Below are positions 26,140 through 34,400 of a stretch of DNA of 64,000 nucleotides, piece by piece. Each line of letters opens with the position of its first letter. Positions within the stretch are counted from its first letter, which is position 1. Both the position numbers and the translations under genes were made by a program. The stretch comes from Rhodanobacter lindaniclasticus. Lineage in GTDB: Bacteria; Pseudomonadota; Gammaproteobacteria; Xanthomonadales; Rhodanobacteraceae. The DNA lies in the NCBI RefSeq assembly GCF_004799035.1, contig NZ_MWIO01000030.1:62001-126000 (forward strand). The letters run 5' to 3'. A model generated the notes under the pieces. It was given only the letters and a program-made list of their open reading frames with translations. It was not told where the DNA came from and searched no databases.

Positions 26140-29100
26140 GCTGCATCCCCTTGCATGGCTGACTCGGGAACCAAGAAGACGACGGCAACAGGGAAAGTGC
26201 GATCGTCGAGCTTGGAATAGCGGGTTTCGATGGCCTGGACCTCTTGGATGCGCTCGGCCGGGATGCGCGCGAGGCGTGCCTCCAGCGCGGCGGTATCGCG
26301 TCTGAGCTGAGTGCGCTCGTCCTCGGTGAACAGCGAAAGCTGCTCGGGCTGTTGGTCTTTCTTCAACTCGCTCTGGATAGCCTTCTCCAACTCGTCGAGC
26401 ACGGTACCGATGTCATCCATCTCTTGTTGCTTGCGGGTCTGCAGAGTATTGGCCAGAAACTTGAGTCGATCCTTCGAGCGGGCGTCGACCGCTTGCAGGA
26501 TGGCGGGCTGGGCGCGATCGAAGCGCACCCGAATGGCATCGAGTAGCGAATCGCTCGCAGTGACTGGCTGCGCCTCGTCCAGCCACTGCTGGACACGCGT
26601 GACACCCTCTTCGCGCCGGAACGACTGATCGCGCAGATAGCCGCCCGAGACGGTCAGTTCCTCGTGAAGGCGATGGTGGTTGCCACCGGTGATGACCAGC
26701 CGCGAGATGACGACCACAGCCGGGCCCTCGATGCTGCCATCCGGTAATGTGCGCACGGTGACGCGATGGAGTTTCTTCACGTCATCCTGCGCCCAGACCT
26801 CGGCGCGCAACAGCCTCAGGCACATCTGCACCAGTCGATGATTCAGGTGGACCAACACGACATCGTCTCGCCCCTTGGCCACAGCGTGGTCAAAGGTGAT
26901 GGGGCGTATCTGCTGGGTATGCGGGTGACGCAGGCCCTCCAGACAGCGCGCCCATGATCCCGATAGGGGTGGCATCCTGAATGCGCTGCCTTGGGGTGCA
27001 TCTGCGAGGGCGACGGGTTCCAACGGGGGGCGGCCCGCTAGCGCGAGACCAGTCTTCACCGCCATCTGGATGTGATCGGGCGTGAGGTGAAAATCCTGCT
27101 GGGTGGCGAGGAGTCGTTCATGGAGCTTGGCGACGCGCTCTTTCAGCTCGCGTTCGGCGCGCACGAAGCGCCTGGCCTTGGCAATCTTGGCCTCCGCGAG
27201 GCGGGTGTCCAGATCCTTCAGCGAGCCTTCGATGAGCCCGGACATCTGGGGCGCGATGACCGGATTGACGCTGCCCATGTCGGCGCGCATCGACTCCAGT
27301 TTGCGCAGCGCACGCAGAATGTCGTCACCATGGCCACCGACCGATGCATGGCTTTTGTCACCGCCGTCGACGGGGTGCCAGATCAGCACCTCTTTCTCGC
27401 GTTGTCCGTGACGGTCGATACGCCCGTTGCGCTGCTCCATCACGTTGGGGTTGTAGGGGATCTCCAGGTGGATGAGGCAATTGCAGTGGTTCTGCAGGTC
27501 GATACCTTCGGAGGCCGCATCCGTGGCGAGCAGGATGCGGACGGGGGAATCCTTGGGAGATGCCTGGAAGGCTGCCTTGATGGGCTCCCGCTCATCCTGA
27601 GTGAGTCCTCCGTGGAGCAGACCGAGTCGTTCGCCACCGAAACCATGGCTGGCGAGGATCTCGTGCATCCACTGGTGGGTGGTGCGGTATTCGGTGAACA
27701 GGATCACCCGGCGGTCATTCCACTGACCTCCCGGTTTCAGATTGGCTGAGAGCCAATCTAGGATGGCTCTGGCCTTGGAGTCGGTCTGGTTCTTGGCGCG
27801 CTGTGCCCATTGCCTCAAGTCGGCCAGAATCCGTTGTTGCTCTTGCGTAAGCGGTTGGGAACGGCGTGATGCCTCCTCGACGGCCTCCGATTGAGCATTC
27901 TCGACTTCCTGGTCGTTGGCGTAATCCTCGTCTGCTTTCAGGATGGCTTTGCGCAGGATGCGCTCGGCCATGGCATCTCGACCCTTGGGCTTGGCGCCAT
28001 TCGACAGCGAGGCGACGTGCTTCTCGAGCGTGGAAGCGAACGCGGCGGGCGACGAGAAGAGGCGCTTCTTGAGCAGTTGATTGACGAACGAAGTGCCGAA
28101 TGTGCTGCCGGTCTTCTCCGCGTCTTTTTCGCGGCTGGCACAGTAATCGTTCAGCTTCTGGTGGATCTCCCGTTCCTCGTCCGTGTGTGGGACCGCCAGC
28201 GCCTGGAGCTTTCGCTGGGCATACAGGGGCTTGCCGTCAGCATCGACGAGATCGCTCTTCAGGCGACGAATCATCACCTGGCTCAGCTGCTTCTCGTCGG
28301 GGAGGATGTTCCGGGCGAAGCGTTGATCGTCCAGCAACTCCAGCAGTGAGGTGAACGACTCGGTGTAGCCGTTGTGCGGCGTTGCGGTCAGGAACAGGCG
28401 ATGCTGGAAATGCGGGCTGATCGCGCGGATGAAGCGGGTCCGCTGACTCTCGAGGGCGTAATGCGCGCCGGCGGCGGGGGCGATGTTGTGCGCTTCGTCG
28501 ACGACCAGTAGATCGAACTTGCGCGGATGGCCGGCATGGGGCGGCAGGACATCGCGCATGGCGCGCAGCCCCTCGCCACTCTTGACCCAGTCCATCGAGG
28601 CGATGAGGCGCGGATGAGATGTCCACGGATTGGCGTGGATGCCGCGTTCGCGCCGCAATTGCTTGATGTAGGCAGTGTCGACCACGCGGAAGTCGAGGCC
28701 GAACTTCTCCAGCATCTCGATGCGCCATTTCTCCTGAAGGGATGCAGGACAGATGATCAAGACGGTGCGGGCACGGTGCCGGAGCAGCATCTCCTGGATC
28801 ACCAGCCCCGCCTCGATGGTCTTGCCCAAGCCGACGTCGTCGGCGATGAGCAGGTTGACGCGCGCCATGTCGATGGCGCGCACCAAAGGATCGAGCTGAA
28901 AGTCCTCGATGCTGACGCCACTGCGGAACGGTGCCTGCAGAAACCCTCGGTCTGCATTGGTGGCGGCGCCCCATCGCACCGCATCCAGGAAGGCTTCGAG
29001 CGTGTCGGAGTGGTCTTGCCCGGTAATGGAAGGCAGGCCCGCACGCTCGATGACTTGTGCGCCGGGTTCGATCTCCCAGATGACTTCCAGTTCTTCGCCG

Positions 29101-29288
29101 AGGCCGTCCTCGTCGATGGAAGAAAGCGTCACGCAGTTCTGCGACGCCGAAGCCGATTCCAATTTCGAGGAGGCGACATCCGCCACGACCCACTGGCGCC
29201 GGCGAACCTCGACCAGCTGGCCGGGCTCCGGACGGGTACGGTAGGTGTGGTGCTTCTGATCGTTCGAGATTTCCATGCAGTCTGCCAT
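26136..29288 (-). CDS. drmD: DISARM protein DrmD, SNF2-family helicase
   Basis: 1050 aa. Motif I DDVGLGKTIEAG lies near residues 150-161, DEAH at 263-266, and the motif V-VI block (TDAASEGIDL ... NGRIDRHGQ) near 585-628. The C-terminal third is coiled-coil rich (EMDDIGTVLDELEKAI). DrmD defines class 1 DISARM. The frame continues upstream to 29828, but that part is a shadow of the vsr gene; the start chosen at 29288 is 8 bases after the vsr stop. An alternative ATG lies at 29276. Confidence 0.92.
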   Translation of the reverse strand: MADCMEISNDQKHHTYRTRPEPGQLVEVRRRQWVVADVASSKLESASASQNCVTLSSIDEDGLGEELEVIWEIEPGAQVIERAGLPSITGQDHSDTLEAFLDAVRWGAATNADRGFLQAPFRSGVSIEDFQLDPLVRAIDMARVNLLIADDVGLGKTIEAGLVIQEMLLRHRARTVLIICPASLQEKWRIEMLEKFGLDFRVVDTAYIKQLRRERGIHANPWTSHPRLIASMDWVKSGEGLRAMRDVLPPHAGHPRKFDLLVVDEAHNIAPAAGAHYALESQRTRFIRAISPHFQHRLFLTATPHNGYTESFTSLLELLDDQRFARNILPDEKQLSQVMIRRLKSDLVDADGKPLYAQRKLQALAVPHTDEEREIHQKLNDYCASREKDAEKTGSTFGTSFVNQLLKKRLFSSPAAFASTLEKHVASLSNGAKPKGRDAMAERILRKAILKADEDYANDQEVENAQSEAVEEASRRSQPLTQEQQRILADLRQWAQRAKNQTDSKARAILDWLSANLKPGGQWNDRRVILFTEYRTTHQWMHEILASHGFGGERLGLLHGGLTQDEREPIKAAFQASPKDSPVRILLATDAASEGIDLQNHCNCLIHLEIPYNPNVMEQRNGRIDRHGQREKEVLIWHPVDGGDKSHASVGGHGDDILRALRKLESMRADMGSVNPVIAPQMSGLIEGSLKDLDTRLAEAKIAKARRFVRAERELKERVAKLHERLLATQQDFHLTPDHIQMAVKTGLALAGRPPLEPVALADAPQGSAFRMPPLSGSWARCLEGLRHPHTQQIRPITFDHAVAKGRDDVVLVHLNHRLVQMCLRLLRAEVWAQDDVKKLHRVTVRTLPDGSIEGPAVVVISRLVITGGNHHRLHEELTVSGGYLRDQSFRREEGVTRVQQWLDEAQPVTASDSLLDAIRVRFDRAQPAILQAVDARSKDRLKFLANTLQTRKQQEMDDIGTVLDELEKAIQSELKKDQQPEQLSLFTEDERTQLRRDTAALEARLARIPAERIQEVQAIETRYSKLDDRTFPVAVVFLVPESAMQGDAA

Positions 29289-29296
29289 CTTCCTGT

Positions 29297-29755
29297 TCAG
29301 TTCTTCTTGTGCGCGCCAGCAGGCGATGTGCAGTGCTTCGCTCTCGCCATGGCGACCGCCTGTGCGACGGTTTCCGTGGCTTCGATCGGGGACTCGTGTT
29401 CCCAGAATCGCAGTACCGTCCAACCGACTTCGAGAAGCCTCGAATTCGTGTCGGCGTCCCTGAGGCGATTCGTCTCGATCTTCTGCCGCCAGAACTCGGC
29501 GTTCTGCTTCGGCCAGGTGGCATGCTCGGGGCACCCGTGCCAGAAGCACCCGTCGACGAAGACGGCGATCCTCAAACCCGGAAATGCCACGTCTGCGACG
29601 CGGCGAGGTTTCTTCAGGACCTCGTAGTCGATCCGGTAACGCAGGCCCCTTCGGTAAAGCTCTCTTCGCAATGCGATCTCGGCATCGGTTCCCTTCTGCC
29701 GAACCTTCGCCATGCGGCGACTGGTCTCGGGGGACGAGGGCTGAATGCGCGACAT
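29297..29755 (-). CDS. vsr: Very short patch repair (Vsr-like) endonuclease
   Basis: 152 aa, the usual size. The Vsr core is clear: an N-terminal RRMAKVRQKGTDAE, then DVAFPGLRIAVFVDGCFWHG with the catalytic Asp and the HGCPEH zinc/active-site segment, then WTVLRFWEHE. Vsr nicks next to T:G mismatches left by deamination of 5-methylcytosine, and normally accompanies Dcm-type methylases, as here. It starts 20 bases after the methyltransferase stop and ends 8 bases before drmD, so it is inside the operon. Confidence 0.92.
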   Translation of the reverse strand: MSRIQPSSPETSRRMAKVRQKGTDAEIALRRELYRRGLRYRIDYEVLKKPRRVADVAFPGLRIAVFVDGCFWHGCPEHATWPKQNAEFWRQKIETNRLRDADTNSRLLEVGWTVLRFWEHESPIEATETVAQAVAMARAKHCTSPAGAHKKN

Positions 29756-29775
29756 CGGAAGCCCTCGTCAGCTCG

Positions 29776-30819
29776 TCATCGGGCCGTGACCGATGCGATA
29801 TGCGTGTTGATGCTGCGCGCGATGGCACGACCGAGATCGACGGGAACCGCGTTGCCGATGAGCCGCCCGAGAACCTTGAAGCTCACTTCGCCGTCATCCG
29901 GCACGAACGCGTAGTCGCGTGGAAAGCTCTGGAGGATCGCTGCCTCCCTCAACGAGATGGCTCGGTCCTGTTCTGGGTGCCCGAAACGGCCATTGCCAAA
30001 GCCGTAGCATTGCGTGGTCATGGTCGGGGCGGGTTTGTCCCACTCCATGCGGCCGTAGACGCCCGGGTAGGTGCGTCCGCTCTCGGCGCGGTGACAGTCG
30101 GCGACCAGATCATCCGGCCAATCGCGCCAGGTGCCACCGGGTTTCGATACCTTGATCCGTTTGAGATTCTTTTCCGATAGCGTCGAAGTGACGTGCAATT
30201 TGTCCCTCGGAGCCGCTTCACCAGCACTCAATGGGCGCAAGCGGCCAATGGCTTGACGAACCGTCTTCGGTTTTTCGTGGGTCGGTTCGATCATCGTGAT
30301 GTCACCATGTTTTGATGCCAGCAGCACCATGCGTCGCCGCATCTGCGGCACGCCATAGCGGGAGCTGTCCACGACATCAAACCAAACGTTGTAGCCGAGC
30401 CGTTTCAGCGTATCGACAAAGTCATGAAACACTTCGTGCTTCGCGACGGTAGGGACGTTTTCCATCGTGATGACATCGGGCTTGGCGCCTTTGGCGAGAC
30501 GCGCGAACTCATACAGCAAGCCCCACTTGCCATCCTTTCCGTCGAGTTCGTAGCGCTGTGCGTAGGTCGAGAAAGGTTGGCACGGTGCGCAGCCCGCGAG
30601 AATCGTCAAGTCGGCGTCGCCGAACAGCGCTTTCAGTTCAGACGCGGTGACCTTGCTGATGTCACGTTCGACGAATCGGGCCTGGTTGTTGGCTTCATAG
30701 GGAAAGCGGCAGGCCGGGTCCAGATCGATACCGGCAACCACGGGCAGCCCCTCCAGCACGAAGCCGTGCGTCAGCCCGCCCGCTCCGCAGAACAAATCCA
30801 CACAAGAAATCGTTGTCAC
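29776..30819 (-). CDS. DNA (cytosine-5) methyltransferase at the head of the DISARM operon
   Basis: 347 aa from a GTG start at 30819, preceded by GGAG seven bases upstream; the longer frame to 30876 lacks such a site. The C5 motifs are in order: DLFCGAGGLTHGF (I), GCAPCQPFS with the catalytic Cys (IV), ENVP (VI), QMRRRMVLLAS (VIII) and GNAVP (X). The target-recognition region is short, fitting a small recognition site. C5 methylases (drmMII) belong to class 2 DISARM, but class 1 genes follow here. It may therefore be a second self-marking enzyme or a solitary Dcm-Vsr pair captured upstream. Confidence 0.9.
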   Translation of the reverse strand: MTTISCVDLFCGAGGLTHGFVLEGLPVVAGIDLDPACRFPYEANNQARFVERDISKVTASELKALFGDADLTILAGCAPCQPFSTYAQRYELDGKDGKWGLLYEFARLAKGAKPDVITMENVPTVAKHEVFHDFVDTLKRLGYNVWFDVVDSSRYGVPQMRRRMVLLASKHGDITMIEPTHEKPKTVRQAIGRLRPLSAGEAAPRDKLHVTSTLSEKNLKRIKVSKPGGTWRDWPDDLVADCHRAESGRTYPGVYGRMEWDKPAPTMTTQCYGFGNGRFGHPEQDRAISLREAAILQSFPRDYAFVPDDGEVSFKVLGRLIGNAVPVDLGRAIARSINTHIASVTAR

Positions 30820-30885
30820 ATCAAATCTCCTGCTTCCACTTCGATACTTGAACGAAGTAGGCGAAACCCATGGCAAACCAGTACC

Positions 30886-31083
30886 TCATTCCTTGCCCTT
30901 GCTCTCGGCATCCGCCGCCCCTCCAGAACGGGCCCATTCATCCACTTCTTCGGTCTTGAATTTCCACAGCCGGCCGATACGGTGAGCCGGCATGTTCCGC
31001 TTGCTGATCCATGCATAGACGGTGTCCTTGCTGACGCCGAGATACTCTGCGATCTCCTCGACCGACAACCAGCGATCTGACAT
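30886..31083 (-). CDS. Small helix-turn-helix DNA-binding protein (AlpA/excisionase family)
   Basis: 65 aa. Nearly all of it is one winged HTH of the MerR-like/excisionase type: WLSVEEIAEYLGVSKDTVYAWISKRNMPAHRIGRLWKF. The start at 31083 has GGAAG upstream; ATGs at 31098 and 31101 are alternatives. It is the first gene of the DISARM operon, 66 bases before the methyltransferase. Such proteins act as excisionases, AlpA-type activators or repressors. Its position beside an inverted repeat at 31126-31144 suggests autoregulation of the operon, which is inference. Confidence 0.8.
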   Translation of the reverse strand: MSDRWLSVEEIAEYLGVSKDTVYAWISKRNMPAHRIGRLWKFKTEEVDEWARSGGAADAESKGKE

Positions 31084-31125
31084 GACATGAGCTTCCATCA
31101 CAGGGTGGGGCGGAGTACGGGCAAT

Positions 31126-31144
31126 GTTGAGATATTACATCAAC
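31126..31144 (-). promoter_or_regulatory. Inverted repeat overlapping a possible -10 box of the DISARM operon
   Basis: GTTGA (31126-31130) and TCAAC (31140-31144) flank nine bases. Read on the minus strand the centre holds TAATAT, a good -10 match, about 45-50 bases before the HTH gene start. No convincing -35 is seen. The rest of 31145-31390, between the divergent DISARM and RAQPRD transcripts, shows no gene. Confidence 0.4.
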
Positions 31145-31390
31145 CGGCCCACTTGAACAGCCGAATTAGCCCGATTGGACCTGGTTTGAGCGGATTTCAT
31201 CGGACTTGACGGCCTCATATCTCACCCGGGCTCAGCATGTAGACGCAGCCAGTCATGACGTGAAGCTTCGGGCCTGACATATGGAGGTGAGACCGGGAAT
31301 CCGGTACGGCACCGGTTCCGATTCTTTGCAGCATGGACATCCGCTCTTCCACACCATCACGCCATTGCCTTAGCTGGAAGGAATGGCACG

Positions 31391-31750
31391 ATGGGACAGA
31401 CCAACCGCCGCGCATCCGCATGGCCTTCGCTGGTCGTGCTGCTGGCCGTGTCGCTCTCGGCCCTGCAGCCCGCCATTGCCGACGACGCTCCTGAGCGTGA
31501 GCAGCTCGCTGCGCTCGCCCGCCAACTCGACCTGATCGACCGCATCGCCGAGCACGCCGCCAGTACCGCTCCCCAGGAACGCGCCCGCTACCACTTCGAC
31601 TACGCCCGGCTGCGCGCAGACCTGAAGCGCGTTCGCGCCGGCCTGCAGGACTACCTCGTGCCCCAGCGCGCCCAGCCGCGCGATCCCGTCCCGTTGGCCG
31701 GCGATTACGTCCGCCACGACCGCGCCGACGACGAGGCGCCATCGCCATGA
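31391..31750 (+). CDS. RAQPRD family ICE protein
   Basis: 119 aa. It carries the name-giving RAQPRD motif near residue 97. A signal peptide (hydrophobic 15-30, cleavage near AIAD) makes it periplasmic. The middle is helical, with an EREQLAALARQLDLIDRI pattern. The start has AAGGA upstream. First gene of transfer block B, overlapping the next by 4 bases. Exact role in transfer unknown. Confidence 0.92.
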   Translation: MGQTNRRASAWPSLVVLLAVSLSALQPAIADDAPEREQLAALARQLDLIDRIAEHAASTAPQERARYHFDYARLRADLKRVRAGLQDYLVPQRAQPRDPVPLAGDYVRHDRADDEAPSP

Positions 31751-31986
31751 CGCCCTCTGCCGATCAGGTCGCCGCCTTCCAGGCCAACGGCGGCTTTGCG
31801 CCTTCGGCCGTCGCTGCCGTGGTGCTGGGCTTCGTGTTCGCCGTGTTGCTGCTGTGGGGCGTGTGGGCCATGCGCACCGCCTACGTCGGCTGGGCCGAGC
31901 ACCGCATCACCGAACGTCAGTTCCTCGCCGTCGTCGTGCGCTTCGTGGCGATGTACCTGGTGCTGACGTTCTTCCTCCTCTCCTGA
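31747..31986 (+). CDS. Integrating conjugative element protein, PFL_4701 family (TIGR03758)
   Basis: 79 aa. Two transmembrane helices (residues ~20-40 and ~56-78) join through a short charged loop WAEHRITERQFLAV. It is coupled to the RAQPRD gene by ATGA and lies 22 bases before the pilin-like gene. Probably an inner-membrane component of the mating apparatus. Confidence 0.88.
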   Translation: MTPSADQVAAFQANGGFAPSAVAAVVLGFVFAVLLLWGVWAMRTAYVGWAEHRITERQFLAVVVRFVAMYLVLTFFLLS

Positions 31987-32008
31987 CCGTCACGAAGGGC
32001 CATACGCC

Positions 32009-32377
32009 ATGAACACGCCAACGACATCCCATCGCATTCCGTCCCGCATCGTCGCACCGCTGCTGCCGCTGGCGCTCGCGGGCCTGCCGCTGTCGGCCTT
32101 CGCGCAGGGCCTGCCGACCATGGAGGACCCTTCGCGCGGCCAGGGCAGCGGCATCCTGCAGACCTTGCAGAACTACGGCTACGACATCGTGCTGCTGATC
32201 GCGCTGCTCGTGGTCGCCTCGATGTTCGTCGGTGTCTGCTATCACGCCTACACCCGCTACTCGGAGATCCACACCGGCCGCGCCACCTGGGGACAGTTCG
32301 GCCTGACGGTCGCCGTGGGCGCGATCCTCCTGGTGGTCGGCATCTGGCTGCTCACCAAGGCCACCGGCGTGCTGTGA
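32009..32377 (+). CDS. Pilin-like ICE membrane protein, PFL_4702 family (TIGR03745)
   Basis: 122 aa. A long signal peptide ending near AFAQ is followed by a short extracellular segment and two hydrophobic helices (~48-70 and ~92-116) with a small basic loop. This is the plan of conjugative pilins such as TraA/VirB2. In type G systems this gene is the candidate pilus subunit. It is 12 bases before the next gene. Confidence 0.85.
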   Translation: MNTPTTSHRIPSRIVAPLLPLALAGLPLSAFAQGLPTMEDPSRGQGSGILQTLQNYGYDIVLLIALLVVASMFVGVCYHAYTRYSEIHTGRATWGQFGLTVAVGAILLVVGIWLLTKATGVL

Positions 32378-32389
32378 GGGCGGCAAGCG

Positions 32390-32800
32390 ATGGCCGTCCC
32401 TTCGGAGACCCCGCAAGACACGCTGGTGACCTTCCTGCCGCACCGGCTGAACCGCCAGCCGGTGGTCGTGCGCGGGCTGACCGCCGACGAGTTGTGGATC
32501 TGCACCGGCCTGTCGGCCGCAGCCGGATTCGCGCTCGGCCTGCCGCTGGCCTGGCTCACGCACAGCATCGCCATGGTGCCGACGCTGATCGTCGCCGGTA
32601 TCGCGCTGGGCGTCTTCGTCGGCGGCGGCTTCCTGCGCGCGCAGAAGCGCGGCCGGCCCGACACCTGGCTGTACCGGCAGCTCCAGTGGCGGCTGGCCCT
32701 GCGGTATCCGGCGCTGGCGGCACTCCTGGGCGGGCAGCGCCTCATCACCCGCTCGGGCTACTGGACGACCCGGCGCAACGCCGATCGAGGTGCGCCATGA
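32390..32800 (+). CDS. Conjugative transfer region protein TIGR03750 (TraL-like)
   Basis: 136 aa. The N-terminus (FLPHRLNRQPVVVRGLTADEL) is followed by two close transmembrane helices (~40-60 and ~65-85) and a basic cytoplasmic tail. It matches the family that sits between the pilin-like and TraE-like genes. It overlaps the next gene by 4 bases. Confidence 0.87.
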   Translation: MAVPSETPQDTLVTFLPHRLNRQPVVVRGLTADELWICTGLSAAAGFALGLPLAWLTHSIAMVPTLIVAGIALGVFVGGGFLRAQKRGRPDTWLYRQLQWRLALRYPALAALLGGQRLITRSGYWTTRRNADRGAP

Positions 32801-33489
32801 GCCGTTTCAAGAACGAGGTTGCGCACCTGCAGGCGCACGTGAAGACGCTGCGCCTGGGGGCCGGCGCGTTGTTCGTGGTAGCGCTGCTGCTCGGCTTCGG
32901 CTGGTGGAGTGCGCCGAAGAGTCTCACCATCCATGTGCCGCCGGACTTGCGCTCGGGCAGCACGCGCAAGTGGTGGGACGTGCCGCCCGAGAGCGTGTAT
33001 GCCTTCTCGTTCTACATCTGGCAGCAGGTGCAGCGCTGGCCCACGAACGGCGAGGAAGACTATCCGCGCAACCTACGCGCGCTGTCGGCCTACCTGACGC
33101 CGAGCTGCCGGGCCTTCCTGCAACAGGACTACGAGTACCGACGCGCCAGTGGCGAGCTGCGTCAGCGCGTGCGCGGCATCTACGAGATTCCCGGCCGCGG
33201 CTACGGCGATGATCCGGCCTCGCGCGTCAAGATGGTCTCCGACCGCGATTGGATCGTCATGCTCGACGTGAGCGCGGACGAGTACTACGGCTCCGAGCAA
33301 GTCAAGCGCGCCCTGGTGCGCTACCCCATCAAGGTCGTCCGGCTGGACATCGACCCCGAGCGCAACCCCTTCGGCCTGGCGCTGGACTGCTACGCCGGCG
33401 CACCACAGCGCATCGAACCGCCGCCGACGCCGACCCAGGCCGGCGCGCCCGCCAACGCCTCCGGCCACCTGCAGGGAGACTCTCCATGA
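32797..33489 (+). CDS. Integrating conjugative element protein, PFL_4703 family (TIGR03746; TraE/VirB5-position)
   Basis: 230 aa. One N-terminal transmembrane helix (~20-40) is followed by a periplasmic domain with the family core VYAFSFYIWQQVQRW and the dipeptide pattern near NPFGLALDCY. The C-terminus is Pro/Ala-rich. It is a TraE-like inner-membrane protein of the mating bridge. ATGA overlaps join it to both neighbours. Confidence 0.88.
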   Translation: MSRFKNEVAHLQAHVKTLRLGAGALFVVALLLGFGWWSAPKSLTIHVPPDLRSGSTRKWWDVPPESVYAFSFYIWQQVQRWPTNGEEDYPRNLRALSAYLTPSCRAFLQQDYEYRRASGELRQRVRGIYEIPGRGYGDDPASRVKMVSDRDWIVMLDVSADEYYGSEQVKRALVRYPIKVVRLDIDPERNPFGLALDCYAGAPQRIEPPPTPTQAGAPANASGHLQGDSP

Positions 33490-34400
33490 AGTCCGTTGCC
33501 TTGTCGGCCCTGGCCGGCGTCCTGCTGATCCTCGGTTTCGTGCCGGCCAGCCAAGCCGTGGAAATCCTGCGCTGGGAGCGGCTGCCCCTGCCGGTGCCGC
33601 TGGTGGTCGGCCAGGAGCGCGTGGTCTTCATCGACCGCAATGTGCGCGTCGGCGTGCCGGCCAGCGTTGGCGATCACCTGCGCGTGCAGAGTGCGGGCGG
33701 CGCGATCTACCTGCGGGCGAGCGAGCCGATTCCGCCCACGCGGCTGCAACTGCAGGACGTGGAATCCGGCGCGCTGATCCTGCTCGACATCGCCGCCGAG
33801 CCGGCGAAGGACGGCCAGGCGCCGCTGGAGCCGGTGCGCATCGTGGATGCGGAAGCCCCCGCCAAGCGCTACGGCGGCGGTGCAGCAAGCGGCGCGGACG
33901 AGCAGGCCGATGCGCCCGCGGGCAAATCCGTTCCCCGGCGCGAAACGCCGGTACCGGTCGTGCTGACGCGCCATGCCGCACAGAACCTGTACGCGCCGCT
34001 GCGCACCGTCGAGCCGGTCGCCGGCATCGGGCGCGTAAACCTGCGCCGCGGCCTCGCGCTGGACACCTTGCTGCCGACGTTGCCGGTGCACGCGCGGGCA
34101 CTGGCCGCGTGGCGCCTGGAAGACCAGTGGGTGACGGCCGTGCGACTCACCAATACCTCGGCGCGCTGGCTCGACCTCGACCCGCGCGCCCTGCAGGGGA
34201 ACTTCGTGGCGGCGACCTTCCAGCATCCGAACCTGGGGCCGGCCGGCACCGCGTCCGACACCACGGTGCTCTACCTGGTCACGCGCGGCCACGGCCTGGC
34301 CGAGTCGCTGCTGCCGGCGCTGAGCCCGATCGACGCCAGCGTGAACCTGCCGCCGGCCGCCGCGGCCGGCTCGACCGGAGGAGCGCGCGATGAAAAGTAA
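33486..34400 (+). CDS. Integrating conjugative element protein, PFL_4704 family (TIGR03749; TraK-like)
   Basis: 304 aa. A cleavable signal peptide ends near SQAVEILRW. The periplasmic part has beta-rich secretin-like/TraK sequence (VGQERVVFIDRNVRVGVP), a variable Gly/Ala linker near 120-140, and a second beta domain. It probably forms the outer-membrane core complex with the TraB- and TraV-like products. It overlaps the next gene by 11 bases. Confidence 0.88.
   Translation: MKSVALSALAGVLLILGFVPASQAVEILRWERLPLPVPLVVGQERVVFIDRNVRVGVPASVGDHLRVQSAGGAIYLRASEPIPPTRLQLQDVESGALILLDIAAEPAKDGQAPLEPVRIVDAEAPAKRYGGGAASGADEQADAPAGKSVPRRETPVPVVLTRHAAQNLYAPLRTVEPVAGIGRVNLRRGLALDTLLPTLPVHARALAAWRLEDQWVTAVRLTNTSARWLDLDPRALQGNFVAATFQHPNLGPAGTASDTTVLYLVTRGHGLAESLLPALSPIDASVNLPPAAAAGSTGGARDEK

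Noticed and set aside
29289-29828. N-terminal extension of drmD by 180 residues
   Set aside because: This part is the vsr gene read in another phase; sequence is Arg/Ser-rich without structure, and homologous helicases begin near the start chosen at 29288.
29776-30819. Naming the C5 methylase drmMII
   Set aside because: Class 2 DISARM requires drmE, which is absent, and here the gene is paired with Vsr upstream of class 1 genes. The name would claim more than the sequence shows.
30820-30876. Longer N-terminus of the C5 methylase from an ATG at 30876
   Set aside because: No ribosome-binding site there, whereas GGAG precedes the GTG at 30819, which begins six residues before motif I (DLFCGAGG) as usual.
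13454-31083. Reading the island as a BREX system
   Set aside because: There is a PglX-like methylase, but no brxC/pglY ATPase, pglZ phosphatase or brxL. DrmA, DrmB and DrmD fit DISARM instead.
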